Assembly: GCA_009763385.1 (NCBI GenBank)
Contig: CM019830.1
Span: 90,906,289 to 90,970,288, forward strand
Length of the DNA: 64,000 bases
Direction of reading: 5' to 3'
From: Coix lacryma-jobi var. lacryma-jobi
Taxonomy: Eukaryota > Streptophyta > Magnoliopsida > Poales > Poaceae
Under the pieces are notes generated by a model, which ran no database searches, was not told the origin of the DNA, and saw only the letters and a list, made by a program, of their open reading frames with translations. Shown piece by piece: positions 44,186 to 54,383 of this stretch. The stretch's first letter is position 1, and each line of letters opens with the position of its first letter. Made by a program: the position numbers and the translations under genes.

Positions 44186-44855
44186 CTAGAAGCCGTCCCA
44201 CATAGCAAACTGAGTAGACCCTTCTCCGTAATAGCCTCCCATTGCGGGTGGTGGTGGTGGTGGCGGCGGTGGTGGAGGCCCCTTGTTCTTGTGATGCGGG
44301 CAGTTGCAATATGGATCAAGGCATATTGCTTCATCTGAACCGTCTACTTCGCTGTAGTCGTCATCATAGTCCTTGAGCATGCTTTTAACTTCTCTTTCAA
44401 GATCGTCGATGCGACGCTGCAGATAATAGATGTATTCCTGATGCGGCCATATTGGAGGAGGATCCACCCATCTAGTGAAGCCGCAGTTTTCTTCGGAAAT
44501 AGAAGACTGACATTCACAAAATGACTAAGTATTAGCAAATATGAGAGGCATAGCAACAACAATTAAATAAAGTTACCCATGCTCACGGGCATTTGAAGAA
44601 ACGTCGGCCTGCCTCCAAGTCGTCGTGGAGCATCTGCACCAAACAGTCCTCACCATGGCGGCATTTTGGCCAGTCCTCTAAGCGGTTATCGTATCCCCTA
44701 AGAGGATGGTCCCGGCTGAAATCCTTTTTGCTCTCAACGGGAAACTCATATAGTGCCTCTAAGAAGGAATCAGGACCGAAAGAGCCCTCCCACACAATGG
44801 GAGGTCCCTTCCTCCCACCCTTTCCTCTCCCGTCTTTGGACGAACCTCCAGACAT
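44186..44855 (-). CDS. Second GRF-type zinc-finger protein of the MULE, two exons, possibly frameshifted
   Basis: Exon 1 (44855-44587) starts MSGGSSKDGRGKGGRK and carries the first half of the finger (KCRHGEDC... AGRRFFKCP), then a GTGAGC donor. Exon 2 (about 44506-44186) continues SSISEENCGFTRWVDPP, completing a C-C-C-C GRF pattern. Next come a coiled-coil segment (YIYYLQRRIDDLEREVKSML), a CYS/HIS cluster (CLDPYCNCPHH), a run of prolines and a glycine-rich end. With the obvious donor and acceptor the two exons are out of phase by my count, so either the junction is different or the gene has decayed. It converges on the gene at 43123-43812. Confidence 0.65.
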
Positions 44856-45135
44856 CTCTACTATGAACCTCGCAAGCTCTGCTGAAGTTGTTGAATATGC
44901 AAGGCGCTAATGGGTTTATATAGGTGGAGCCCTGGTTTTGAACTTTGTGAATTATCTCAGCTGCATTGTGAGTGTGTAGTTATTGCAACTGAAAAGGCTA
45001 TTCGCTGAAAAATCTAATCACTGAAAAGCCTATACACTGAAAAGCCTATACACTAAAAAGTCTATGGGAATCAAAACTGCAGAGCACTTATGAGGACAAG
45101 ACACGACACTGAAAAAGTTGTGCAACAAGATGCCA

Positions 45136-45277
45136 GCTTTTGCCGCGCCAACCCTGGGGGCGTGGCTGACGCTTTTGCCGCGCCAGGCGGGATGGCGCGG
45201 CTAATGCATTTGCCGCGCCAACCCTCCTGGCGCGGCAAAAGCGTCAGCCGCGCCCCCAGGGTTGGCGCGGCAAAAGC
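45136..45277. repeat. Large palindrome inside the MULE built from the terminal-repeat motif
   Basis: 52-bp arms (45136-45187 and 45226-45277) match at 51 of 52 positions around a 38-bp spacer. The arms are made of TTTTGCCGCGCCA and GGCGCGGCAAAA words like those in both terminal repeats. It lies between the second GRF gene and the 3' end of the mobile-domain gene. Confidence 0.9.
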
Positions 45278-45579
45278 CTCAAGAAGTTTTGCAGCAGGCA
45301 AAGCCCCAAGGTTTCCCGCCGACCGATCGAGTTCCCGATCGATCTTTGTTCTAATGTGTTGTCTCTGTTTGATCGAATGTGTTTTTTCTGTTTTTCCTGT
45401 CTTTTTCCGCAAACGCAATAACAAGGAACCAAACATTGACACAATTTGAATAAACGAAAACATAATAGCGGTCATAAAAAAACAAAGTGGCTCAGGCTCC
45501 ACGAAGTACATAATAGGGTTCTCAAACAAGTTATCTAACAAATACATCACCTATCCATATAGTCTAACACTAAGCCTAG

Positions 45580-48500
45580 CTAGGTGTGTACGGCTGACGA
45601 GGCCGCCTCCGACGCTTCGGCTGCAACAGGTCCATGTTCGGCGTGAACGTGACGTCCGTGCGGTCTCGTGCGCGTGGCTGCCCGCGTGGTGACCCCTGCG
45701 TCTGACTAGGTCCCTGCAACATTCAAAATAAATGTTAGCAAACAACTTAAATATATCGGACGAACTTAAATATATAGCAGTCAACTTATGTACCTGCACG
45801 TCCTCCTGAGTAGGTAGTGGAGCTCCACCTAGCTGTGAGTACCCCAGCTCCTGTGTTGCGCCCTGCTCTGGCCAAGGCTGCCAGCCAGGGCCGGTGTAGT
45901 AGCCACTAGGGTAGTCGTAAGCACCAGGTACCTGCCACGCCGTGTCGTCCAGGCCACCTCTAGAGGAGGACCCTCCAGCGTAGTGCGAGCTATGGCCGAG
46001 GGCCATGTAGCCTGCACTAGCCGTGTAGGGTGGTGTCGTGCGCTCGACGTACTGCTCCTCGTCCTCCTCCTCCCCCTCCTCCTCGGGCTGCTCCTCTGCA
46101 TTGGGGCCCTTTCCGCGTGGATCCGCAGAAGTGCCTCCCCCTGGGCGTCGGACGACGCTGCTGCTGCTGGGACAGTGTCGGACACCAAAGGGCTCGAAGG
46201 CTGAGGAAGGATAGGTGGGGCCCACGCTGTGTCCATGCACCCAAGCTTCTGAGCAAGCTTCCTGCAGCCCTTCCTGATTTTCTGCAAATAAGAAAATAAT
46301 AATAATATATATTAGTACAGTTTATGACTTCTTAAGATTTACAAGTGCGGTTCGAATGTGTTATGATACCTGCAGAAAAGCCTGTACCGGGCCGTGGTCC
46401 CCAGTAGAGCTGGTGTGGTGTATAAGCTGCGCTGCCTCGTCGGAGTACCGAGACAGCTGCGACGCCTGCCGACACAAGACCAGGGGGTAAGTGCACCAAG
46501 TACAGAAATACAAACAATAGTTGAAGGGCATGATATATTACCACGTAGCTGTGTAGAGGGGCTCTGTCAGGCTGAGTCGATGCCCTAGTGGTAGCATCGT
46601 ACGGGTCCTCGTCGTCGTCCGACTCGTCCTCAGCAGTGGCCTCGTAGTACGGTGGCTTAATGTGCAACCTGGTGCTCCGGTGCAGACACTGTAGGTACTG
46701 GTCGAAGACGCCCTGGTCGTACGGCTCGCCGTCGTCAACATCCTGCTGGTACCTGTTTGTCCAACTCATGACATGATCGGCGTGCTCCGCGCGCCAATCA
46801 ACAGGATTCTTCCGTCTGCTTTGGCGCTTCACCCTGCATTGCAAAGGAAACCCATCTGTTAGAGCATAAGATAGAATTTACTAGAGTAATTGAACAACAC
46901 TATGGAGGATACTTACTTGTGCAACCTCTGATCCGTGCTAATCAGAGGTGGAGGAAACTCCTGTCGTAGGCCGAACTGACGCATCACCCTGATGGGCAAG
47001 TGCATCTCGACCACGTAGAAGCAGATAAGAGGGACGGTGCAATGCCAATCTACACGGTCCAGCTCCGTGGCGGGGTCAAACACGTTGTCGTACAGGTCCC
47101 AGGGGTCCCAACTGACCTGTTTGTAATGAACAAACATAGTTAGTCATGTTCCTTTTTCAATATAAAAAATTGAACTCATTCCGGAATTACCTGGTGCTGT
47201 GTCAGGACGTCCAGCAAGTCCGTGTACAGGTGGTAGCGGCGCTGGGGGTTGCCTCTAACTGCCTCTGCCGTGGACCAGACAAACAGAGCAGTGGGCCGGG
47301 TGTCCACGTGCCTCCACACCTGCATTCCAATTTGAATCAGTTAAATAAGTGTAAATTTGTAAAAGCACACGCACGCAAGAGGTATGTACTTACGGCATCC
47401 TCTCGTACATGGGGACGACCCACAGGCAGCCGCTGCCAGGCCCAAACCTGGAGCAGGGGCAGACACCCTCCCAAGCTAGAGGAGGCCTGCCTCCGCCGGC
47501 ACCCCTCGCACAGCTGTCTGTACAGCCATGCTAGAACAGCGCTCCCCCAGCTGTAGCCGGCGATGTTCTCCCACGGCTGTGCGAGGATGGGGATGAACAT
47601 CCAGCTGATGGTGTTCCCCGATGAGTCGGGAAACAGGAAGGCCCCAATAAAGTGCCACAGCCACACTCTGGCATACCTCTCGACTACCTGTGGGTCAGCG
47701 TTGAGGGGCAATACGAAAAGTGCTGGGTGATCCACGACGAAGGCACCCCAGTAGTCTTCCTGTTTGTTTATAAAAAAGTAAAAGTTAGGAAATGATAGTA
47801 GCAATCGTATGTGTCGGTGTTTCGAACCCGGGGGGTATCACACCAACGAGTAATACGATCGCGTGCTCTCTCCCTGGATGGTGATGCAAGAGGTCACAAG
47901 GATTTATCCTGGTTCGGGCAAAGAAGGCCCTACGTCCAGCGGGGGGGGGGGGGGTGTTCTTGTATTACTTGCACCTAAGTGCTTGTACAGGGGCGAATAC
48001 AAGCTCAGTGAGCGTGGACCAGAGTCCGGACTTGAGTGTGTGGGTGTAGATGCGTTCTATCGTGTCTGTCCCCCTCTTGAAGTCGTCCTGGCGTCCTCTT
48101 TTATAGAGTAAGAGGAGGCCAGGTTTACACAGGATGGGTTTGTACAGCGCTCGGTATGGCGAGGAGTAGGAACTCTGTCTTGTCGGGGGCACTGGTGCCG
48201 GCGTGGGGGTTGCTGTTGAAGCGTCCTTGAAGTGTGGCCTCCATCCCTGGGCGGACGCGGAGGCGTGGCGAAGTGGAAGTCGTACAGCGCCCATCCCGGC
48301 TCGTACAGGATACGGCGGGGTCCCTCCGAGCCTTGGGGTACCTGTCTTCCAAGAGCACGAAAGTAGTTAAGACTCGAGGGGCACGGAGCTGGCCTCGAGG
48401 TGGCGTCTACGGGGGGCCCGAGTCCCCGCAGGTATGGGCGAGTCCCGGAATGCCTGGGCGTACAACGGGATCCCAGGTCTTGGGATGAGGCTCGAGCGCG

Positions 48501-51500
48501 CTTTAGCGGAGGGCTCGAGGGGCGCGGAGCTGGCCTCGAGGTGACGCCCCCAGGGGCTCGAGCCCCGCAGGGTGCTACAGTGCAAGGTATGGCCGAACAG
48601 TGCCGTACTGGCGCCCTTTTGCCCATGCTTGTGGTGAAAACGAGGTTTGACTCTGGCTCTGGTTCACTGTGGCACATGCCGTGCACTAGGGGATGTGACC
48701 GGAGTTGGTGAACGTATTGAATGCGCAGTACGGGGCCGACTGCTGGTGTCCGTGCCGCTCGAGGGGCGTGAAGCGTCTCGAGGGATAGGCTGTCGTGCCG
48801 CAGGGACTCGAGGACCACGTGCCTGGGCTTGAGAGGCAGGCTACCGTGCTAGAGGGGCTCGAGGTCCCCGCGTGGGGTCTCGAGGAGCGGTGGAGCTTGG
48901 AGGGCTCGGGCGAGGCGGAGAGCGAGCGTTCGCCCGAGGCCTGGCTTGGAGGGCTCGGGCGAGGCGGAGAGCGAGCGTTCGCCCGAGGCCTGGCTTGGAG
49001 GGCTCGGGCGAGGCGGAGAGCGAGCGTTCGCCCGAGGCCTGACTTGGAGGGCTCGGGCGAGACGGAGAGCGAGCGTTCGCCCGAGGCCTGGCTTGGAGGG
49101 CTCGGGCGAGACGGAGAGCGAGCGTTCGCCCGAGGCCTGGCTTGGAGGGCTCGGGCGAGGCGGAGAGGGAGGACCAGCGCTGGAGGCCTCGGGGGGTTGG
49201 ATTAGGTTTAACTTATTTGTTTGCGTTGCTTGGTTGTACCCCTTTGGCGTTCCCTCGACAGTAGGCCCCGAGCCCTTGTTTGAGTGCTGGCACTCGAGCA
49301 GGGGCTCCCGACTGGGATTACGAGGGCTTGGCTGTGTTGGTTCTCGAGGGTTTGGCCGTGTTTTGTTCCGTGGGTGTCGCGCGAGCGATACCCGCGGGTG
49401 TAGCCCCCGAGGCCACGGGGGAGTGGTTTGAGCTCCCTCGTGGGCTTTTGTGAGTGTCAGTTGCGATTTTTAGGTTCGGGGGTGTCGAGCCCCCGAGTTT
49501 TTTAGACCCTCTTTCGTCGAGGGGTGCCAGGCTGAACCGACCGGCCGGCTCTTTGAGCTGTCCGGCACGCCGATTGCCCTGGCTTGTCATCCCGCGAGTC
49601 CTTTCGATCGGATGCGAGGGGGGATGCCTCGTACTACCCCGAGTGGGCGAGTATCGAGGTTCCCGGTGAGCTGGTAACGGGAAATCCAAGTGAGAGCTCG
49701 TGCCCCGTTCGATAGGGGTCGACTGTGGCCCGGAGGCGGTCTCATAAAGCATGGGTGCTCAGTCTGCAGGAGTGCCGGGTCCATTCGATAGGACCCGGTG
49801 GCTCGATGCCTCCCTCCGAGGGGATCTCGCTGCATGTCGAGCTCCCTGCCTTGGATACACGTGAGGGGCCTCGAGGGCTTGGCCCTCGAGTAATGCCGCG
49901 AGTGGCGCCCCTTGGTGTCCCTGACTCGGGTGCTCGAAGCCGGCTGTCGAACCCTCTTTCGTCGAGGGCCAGCCTTCGCTGCTTCGAGACTTAGGGCCGG
50001 GGCCCATTTTTAGGTGCTCGAAGCCGGCTGTCGAACCCTTTTTCGAGGGCCAGCCTTCGCTGCTTCGAGACTTAGGGCCGGAGCCCGTTCTTTCGGAAGA
50101 AGCCTTCGTCGCTGGGAATCCTTCCGCCCGTTGGGCGTGCCTTTTTAGGCGGAAACCGTCAGGGAATGGAGATCGTGGCGCCGGGGCGATGTGCGCAAAG
50201 TTGGAGCGGCGGCCTCGGAGGGCCCCGGTAGAGCGGAGTCGCCGCGCGTACCTGTCATCCAGCTTGAAACGCGGTTAGATGGGCATATTGAATGCGTGCA
50301 GTTACCTTTTCGCCGTCGTGGGAGACGGCGCCGGTTCGTCGATGAGGACGTGCTGCCTCCCGACGCGGATGGTGGTGTAGGCGGCCGAGCCCCTGTGTCC
50401 GGCTCGAGGGGCGGCGTTGACTGCCGAGCCCCTGTGTCCGGCTCGAGCTGTGGCATCGAAGGTCGAGGCCCGTGTTCGGCTCGAGGGGGGCGTTGACGGC
50501 CGAGCCCCCCGTGTCCGGCTCGAGGGGCGGCGTTGACGGCCGAGCCCCCGTGTCCGGCTCGAGGGGTGGCGTTGACGGCCGAGCCCCCGTGTCCGGCTCG
50601 AGGGGCGGCGTCGAAGGGCCAGCCTCCGGGCCGATTTGGTCGGGTGGCTTCGAAGCTGTGCGTGGTCGCCATCTTAGCCAGCTTGTCTGCGGCGGGCGCC
50701 CATGAGCACCTCTTCATCGTCGTCGTCGTCATCGGCATCGCGCTTTGCCTTCTGACCTTTGCCTTTATCCGTGGAGCGGCCAAAGAAGGCCCCTACTGCC
50801 TCGTCGCCTGAGGCGAAGCTAGCGACACGATTCATCAGATCCTCGACCGTCCTGGGACGGTAGCGCCCTAGCTCGTGGACTAGCTCTTGGCATGTCGTCC
50901 CTGCGAGGAAAGCCGAGATGACATCCTCATCAGGTACGTGGAGGAGCTCGAGGCGCTGCTTCGAGAATCGCCGAGCGAAGTCGCAGAGGGGCTCGTTAGC
51001 TGCCTGTCTGCAACGCTGCAGATCCCAGGGGTTGCCTGGGCGCACGCAAGTCCCCTTGAAATTCCCGTCGAAGATCCTGACTAGGTCGGCCCAGTCATGG
51101 ATCCGATCCGGCGGGAGCCCCTCGAGCCACCGGCGGGTGGCGTCCGAGAGGTAAAGCGGGAGTTGGCGTATGATCACACGGTCGTCGCTCTTCGCTCCGC
51201 CCAGTTGGCAGCCTAGGCGGAAGTCGGAGAGCCACAGCTTGGGCTCGACCTCCCCGTCATACTTCACGATGTTGGTCGGTGGTCGAAAGCGGTCGGGGAG
51301 GGTCGAGCTGCGGATGGCCCGGCTGAAGACCCTGGGGCCCGGGGGCTCGAGGGTTTGCCGGCTGTCGGCGACCCGCTCCTGGGCCAGCCTGGCTCGAGGG
51401 GTGGCCGACTGATGGACGGACATCTCGTGTTTGTTGCGGGGCGTGTCTGCTGGCTTCGCCGAGGCTACCCTGCGCCGGCGCGAGGCCGAGCTCTCGGCCA

Positions 51501-54217
51501 TCTGTATAGCGGCTGTCTCGAGGAGGCCCTTCAGTTCCCCGAGCATGCGTCTTGCGTCGGGGTTGGAGACGGCGGGTAGATCGCGGAGCAGCATTGCGGC
51601 CGCCACCACGTTCTGCCCGGCTCGCGGGAAGCACGCCACGGAACGCGCCGGTGCCCCAGCCTCGGGGGTCTGCCGGCGGACCTCTCGAGCCTGGACTCGA
51701 GCTCTGGCGCCTCGCGGCCGGACTGGTTCCTGCATAAGAGTTTTCTCGAGCTGCAGCAGGCGTTGCCGTTCCTCCTCGGTCTTGGCGATCGCTTCCCTCA
51801 GCTGCGCGAGCCGCGCCACCCGGTCGTCGTTGCGGTGAGGCGGTGCACCCGAGGCCGGGGGTTCGTCCCTCCCCTGAGCGCGTGATCCTCCCGCCGCAGC
51901 CACGTTTCTGGGCCCTTCGAGGTTGAGCGCCGGCCTGGTGTCGTCGTCGCCGTCGCCCTCGGCGTCGTCCACGACCCCCTCGAGCTGGAAGCACTCCCTG
52001 GAGGGGTACCAGAGGTCAGGGTCGTGGTAGTCGTACTCATCGGAGTCGGGGTCGTTGGCATCGCGCCGCCCTGGCTCGTGCTGGGATCGCAGCTCACGAG
52101 GTGGCGACGCGCGGTGGTGCGGACGACACGCCACGCGGCCCGCGCGGGGTGGCGTGACACGCCCTCCGCTCGGGCCCTCCGTGGAGAGCAGGGTCAACTC
52201 GCTGCCGTTGCCGGGGGCCAGGAACTCGAGGCTCCCAAACCAGACGACGGCTCCAGCAGAGAACGAAGGAGTGGATGATGCCATCCAGGAAACAACGAAA
52301 AATCGACTCGGACACGCGAAGGCCCCTACCTGGCGCGCCAACTGTCGGTGTTTCGAACCCGGGGGGTATCACACCAACGAGTAATACGATCGCGTGCTCT
52401 CTCCCTGGATGGTGATGCAAGAGGTCACAAGGATTTATCCTGGTTCGGGCAAAGAAGGCCCTACGTCCAGCGGGGGGGTGTTCTTGTATTACTTGCACCT
52501 AAGTGCTTGTACAGGGGCGAATACAAGCTTAGTGAGCGTGGACCAGAGTCCGGACTTGAGTGTGTGGGTGTAGATGCGTTCTATCGTGTCTGTCCCCCTC
52601 TTGAAGTCGTCCTGGCGTCCTCTTTTATAGAGTAAGAGGAGGCCAGGTTTACACAGGATGGGTTTGTACAGCGCTCGGTATGGCGAGGAGTAGGAACTCT
52701 GTCTTGTCGGGGGCACTGGTGCCGGCGTGGGGGTTGCTGTTGAAGCGTCCTTGAAGTGTGGCCTCCATCCCTGGGCGGACGCGGAGGCGTGGCGATGTGG
52801 AAGTCGTACAGCACCCATCCCGGCTCGTACAGGATACGGCGGGGTCCCTCCGAGCCTTGGGGTACCTGTCTTCCAAGAGCACGAAAGTAGTTAAGACTCG
52901 AGGGGCACGGAGCTGGCCTCGAGGTGGCGTCTACGGGGGGCCCGAGTCCCGGCAGGTATGGGCGAGTCCCGGAATGCCTGGGCGTACAACGGGATCCCAG
53001 GTCTTGGGATGAGGCTCGAGCGCGCTTTAGCGGAGGGCTCGAGGGGCGCGGAGCCGGCCTCGAGGTGACGCCCCCGGGGGCTCGAGCCCCGCAGGGTGCT
53101 ACAGTGCAAGGTATGGCCGAACAGTGCCGTACTGGCGCCCTTTTGCCCATGCTTGTGGTGAAAACGAGGTTTGACTCTGGCTCTGGTTCACTGTGGCACA
53201 TGCCGTGCACTAGGGGATGTGACCGGAGTTGGTGAACGTATTGAATGCGCAGTACGGGGCCGACTGCTGGTGTCCGTGCCGCTCGAGGGGCGTGAAGCGT
53301 CTCGAGGGATAGGCTGTCGTGCCGCAGGGACTCGAGGACCACGTGCCTGGGCTCGAGAGGCAGGCTACCGTGCTAGAGGGGCTCGAGGTCCCCGCGTGGG
53401 GTCTCGAGGAGCGGTGGAGCTTGGAGGGCTCGGGCGAGGCGGAGAGTGAGCGTTCGCCCGAGGCCTGGCTTGGAGGGCTCGGGCGAGGCGGAGAGCGAGC
53501 GTTCGCCCGAGGCCTGGCTTGGAGGGCTCGGGCGAGACGGAGAGGGAGCGTTCGCCCGAGGCCTGGCTTGGAGGGCTCGGGCGAGACGGAGAGCGAGCGT
53601 TCGCCCGAGGCCTGGCTTGGAGGGCTCGGGCGAGGCGGAGAGGGAGGACCAGCGCTGGAGGCCTCGGGGGGTTGGATTAGGTTTAACTTATTTGTTTGCG
53701 TTGCTTGGGGGTACCCCTTTGGCGTTCCCCCGACAGTATGCAACTAAATTAGAAAAAAAATTTAGCTTACTTGTTCCTCTTAGCGTCAGCGTCGTCGGGG
53801 GGCCTATGGCCACAGAACTGGTGGACGGTGTCCATCCACGTGTCGGTGTCAAGAATCCCCGTCACGGGGAGGCCGCCCAGGCGTAGACCAAAAATCTTGG
53901 CCACGTCCTGTAACGTCACGGTCATCTCCCCACAGGCTAGGTGGAAGGTGTGCGTCTCGGGACGCCACCTGTCCGCCAGCGCAGTGAGGAGCGCGGGGTC
54001 GAGCTGCAACACCACGTCGTTGGCAACGCGGGCTAGCACCAAGAAGCCCGCGCGCCGTAGGAAGGGTGCGTAGCGCTCGTCCCACCGGTGCCATAGGTGG
54101 GTGCGCGGCCTCAGCAACGACAACCTCTCCGGAGGGGCGTAGTCGGTGAGCCTGTGCGCCCGGTGCTCGCCGTCGTAGAACGGCTCAAGGAGAGGGTACG
54201 CCGGAGGGTTCGCCATC
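45580..54217 (-). CDS. Plant mobile domain (PMD) protein of the MULE, multi-exon, split by a retrotransposon
   Basis: The first PMD exon (54217-about 53766) reads MANPPAYPLLEPFYDGE, then FLRRAGF..LARV and WRPETHTFHLACGEMTVTLQDVA, the hallmark of the plant mobile domain. After the inserted LTR element it continues at about 47765-47390 (ERYARVWLWHFIGAFLFPD, YSWGSAVLAWLYRQLC, WAWQRLPVGRP), 47320-47190 (VWRHVDTRPTALFVW), 47115-46920 (DNVFDPATELDRVDW), 46835-46542, and about 46280-45795 (acidic and Tyr/Gly-rich). A last basic exon is at about 45729-45580, stop at 45582. PMD proteins are found in transposons and in the host MAIL1/MAIN group involved in silencing. The intron holding the LTR element has a donor that is out of phase by one base on my reading. 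The first exon may be spliced to the transposase upstream. Confidence 0.75.
47812..49260 (-). repeat. 3' LTR of the gag-only element
   Basis: 1449 bp. It contains a 14-G run (47941-47954) and five full units of a 49-bp GC-rich repeat plus a partial one (48896-49175). Confidence 0.92.
48896..49175. repeat. 49-bp tandem repeat in the LTR, five units plus a partial
   Basis: Unit GGAGGGCTCGGGCGAGGCGG... ends GTTCGCCCGAGGCCTGGCTT. The matching array at 53420-53650 in the other LTR has four full units plus a partial. Confidence 0.9.
49931..50093. repeat. Direct duplication of about 78 bp
   Basis: TGCTCGAAGCCGGCTGTCGA... ending in TTAGGGCCGG(G/A)GCCC occurs at 49931-50007 and again at 50015-50093 with minor differences. 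It is in the internal region of the gag-only element. No gene is seen from 49261 to 50673 on the element's coding strand. Confidence 0.8.
50386..50620. repeat. About 39-bp tandem repeats downstream of gag
   Basis: Units of CCGAGCCCC(C)GTGTCCGGCTCGAGGGGCGGCGTTGACGG recur about six times, some degenerate. One minus-strand frame reads them as a 13-residue repeat (AGHGGSAVNAAPR), but there is no other sign of coding. Confidence 0.8.
50674..52284 (-). CDS. gag of the non-autonomous LTR element
   Basis: 536 residues from the ATG at 52284 (MASSTPSFSAGAVVWFGSLEF); the frame is open 19 residues further up, through the primer site. The N-terminal half is basic and low complexity, with a coiled coil (RVARLAQLREAIAKTEEERQRLLQLE). 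The Ty3/gypsy capsid core is at about 330-500: LPDRFRPPTNIVKYDGEVEP, then WLEGLPPDRIHDWADLVRIF and RCRQAANEPLCDFARRFSKQR. It ends with an acidic run (DADDDDDDEEVLM) and no zinc knuckle. No protease or polymerase follows. The capsid type resembles Tat-lineage elements of grasses. Confidence 0.88.
   Translation of the reverse strand: MASSTPSFSAGAVVWFGSLEFLAPGNGSELTLLSTEGPSGGRVTPPRAGRVACRPHHRASPPRELRSQHEPGRRDANDPDSDEYDYHDPDLWYPSRECFQLEGVVDDAEGDGDDDTRPALNLEGPRNVAAAGGSRAQGRDEPPASGAPPHRNDDRVARLAQLREAIAKTEEERQRLLQLEKTLMQEPVRPRGARARVQAREVRRQTPEAGAPARSVACFPRAGQNVVAAAMLLRDLPAVSNPDARRMLGELKGLLETAAIQMAESSASRRRRVASAKPADTPRNKHEMSVHQSATPRARLAQERVADSRQTLEPPGPRVFSRAIRSSTLPDRFRPPTNIVKYDGEVEPKLWLSDFRLGCQLGGAKSDDRVIIRQLPLYLSDATRRWLEGLPPDRIHDWADLVRIFDGNFKGTCVRPGNPWDLQRCRQAANEPLCDFARRFSKQRLELLHVPDEDVISAFLAGTTCQELVHELGRYRPRTVEDLMNRVASFASGDEAVGAFFGRSTDKGKGQKAKRDADDDDDDEEVLMGARRRQAG
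52321..52340 (-). promoter_or_regulatory. Primer binding site of the gag-only element
   Basis: The minus strand reads TGGCGCGCCAGGTAGGGGCC two bases after the LTR end. It differs from the methionine type and resembles the primer site used by several large grass Ty3/gypsy families. Confidence 0.7.
52343..53735 (-). repeat. 5' LTR of the gag-only element
   Basis: 1393 bp. It is identical in plan to 47812-49260 but has a 7-G run and four full 49-bp units. Confidence 0.92.
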
Positions 54218-54383
54218 CTGTTTAAACAAAACACGGTAACAGGTTAGTACAGCGTCAAAAATAATAAAGCATTAAAACAAATGAAAGACATATGTACAAT
54301 AATAGCAAAAGAGCATCCAAATAATTAATATAAGTGAAGATAAAAAAAATAAAGCATTAAAAGAAATGAAGACATATGTACAC

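Larger units (their letters stand above)
47812..53735 (-). mobile_element. Non-autonomous gag-only LTR retrotransposon inside the PMD gene, GTATG target duplication
   Basis: LTRs 52343-53735 (5', minus strand) and 47812-49260 (3') have TGTCGG...CCGACA ends and are flanked by GTATG at 47807-47811 and 53736-53740. The 3.1-kb interior encodes only gag. The LTR lengths differ by 56 bp, fully explained by one extra 49-bp repeat unit and a G run of 14 versus 7. Few other differences are seen, so the insertion is recent. It must depend on an autonomous Ty3/gypsy relative for enzymes. Confidence 0.93.

Noticed and set aside
48896..49175. Regularly spaced repeat resembling a CRISPR array
   Set aside because: The units are contiguous with no unique spacers, are GC-rich, and sit in an LTR of a plant retroelement.
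48057..49431. Long ORFs on both strands, repeated at 52581-53886
   Set aside because: They fall in the two LTRs of the gag-only element and are made by the 49-bp tandem units; no domain is present.
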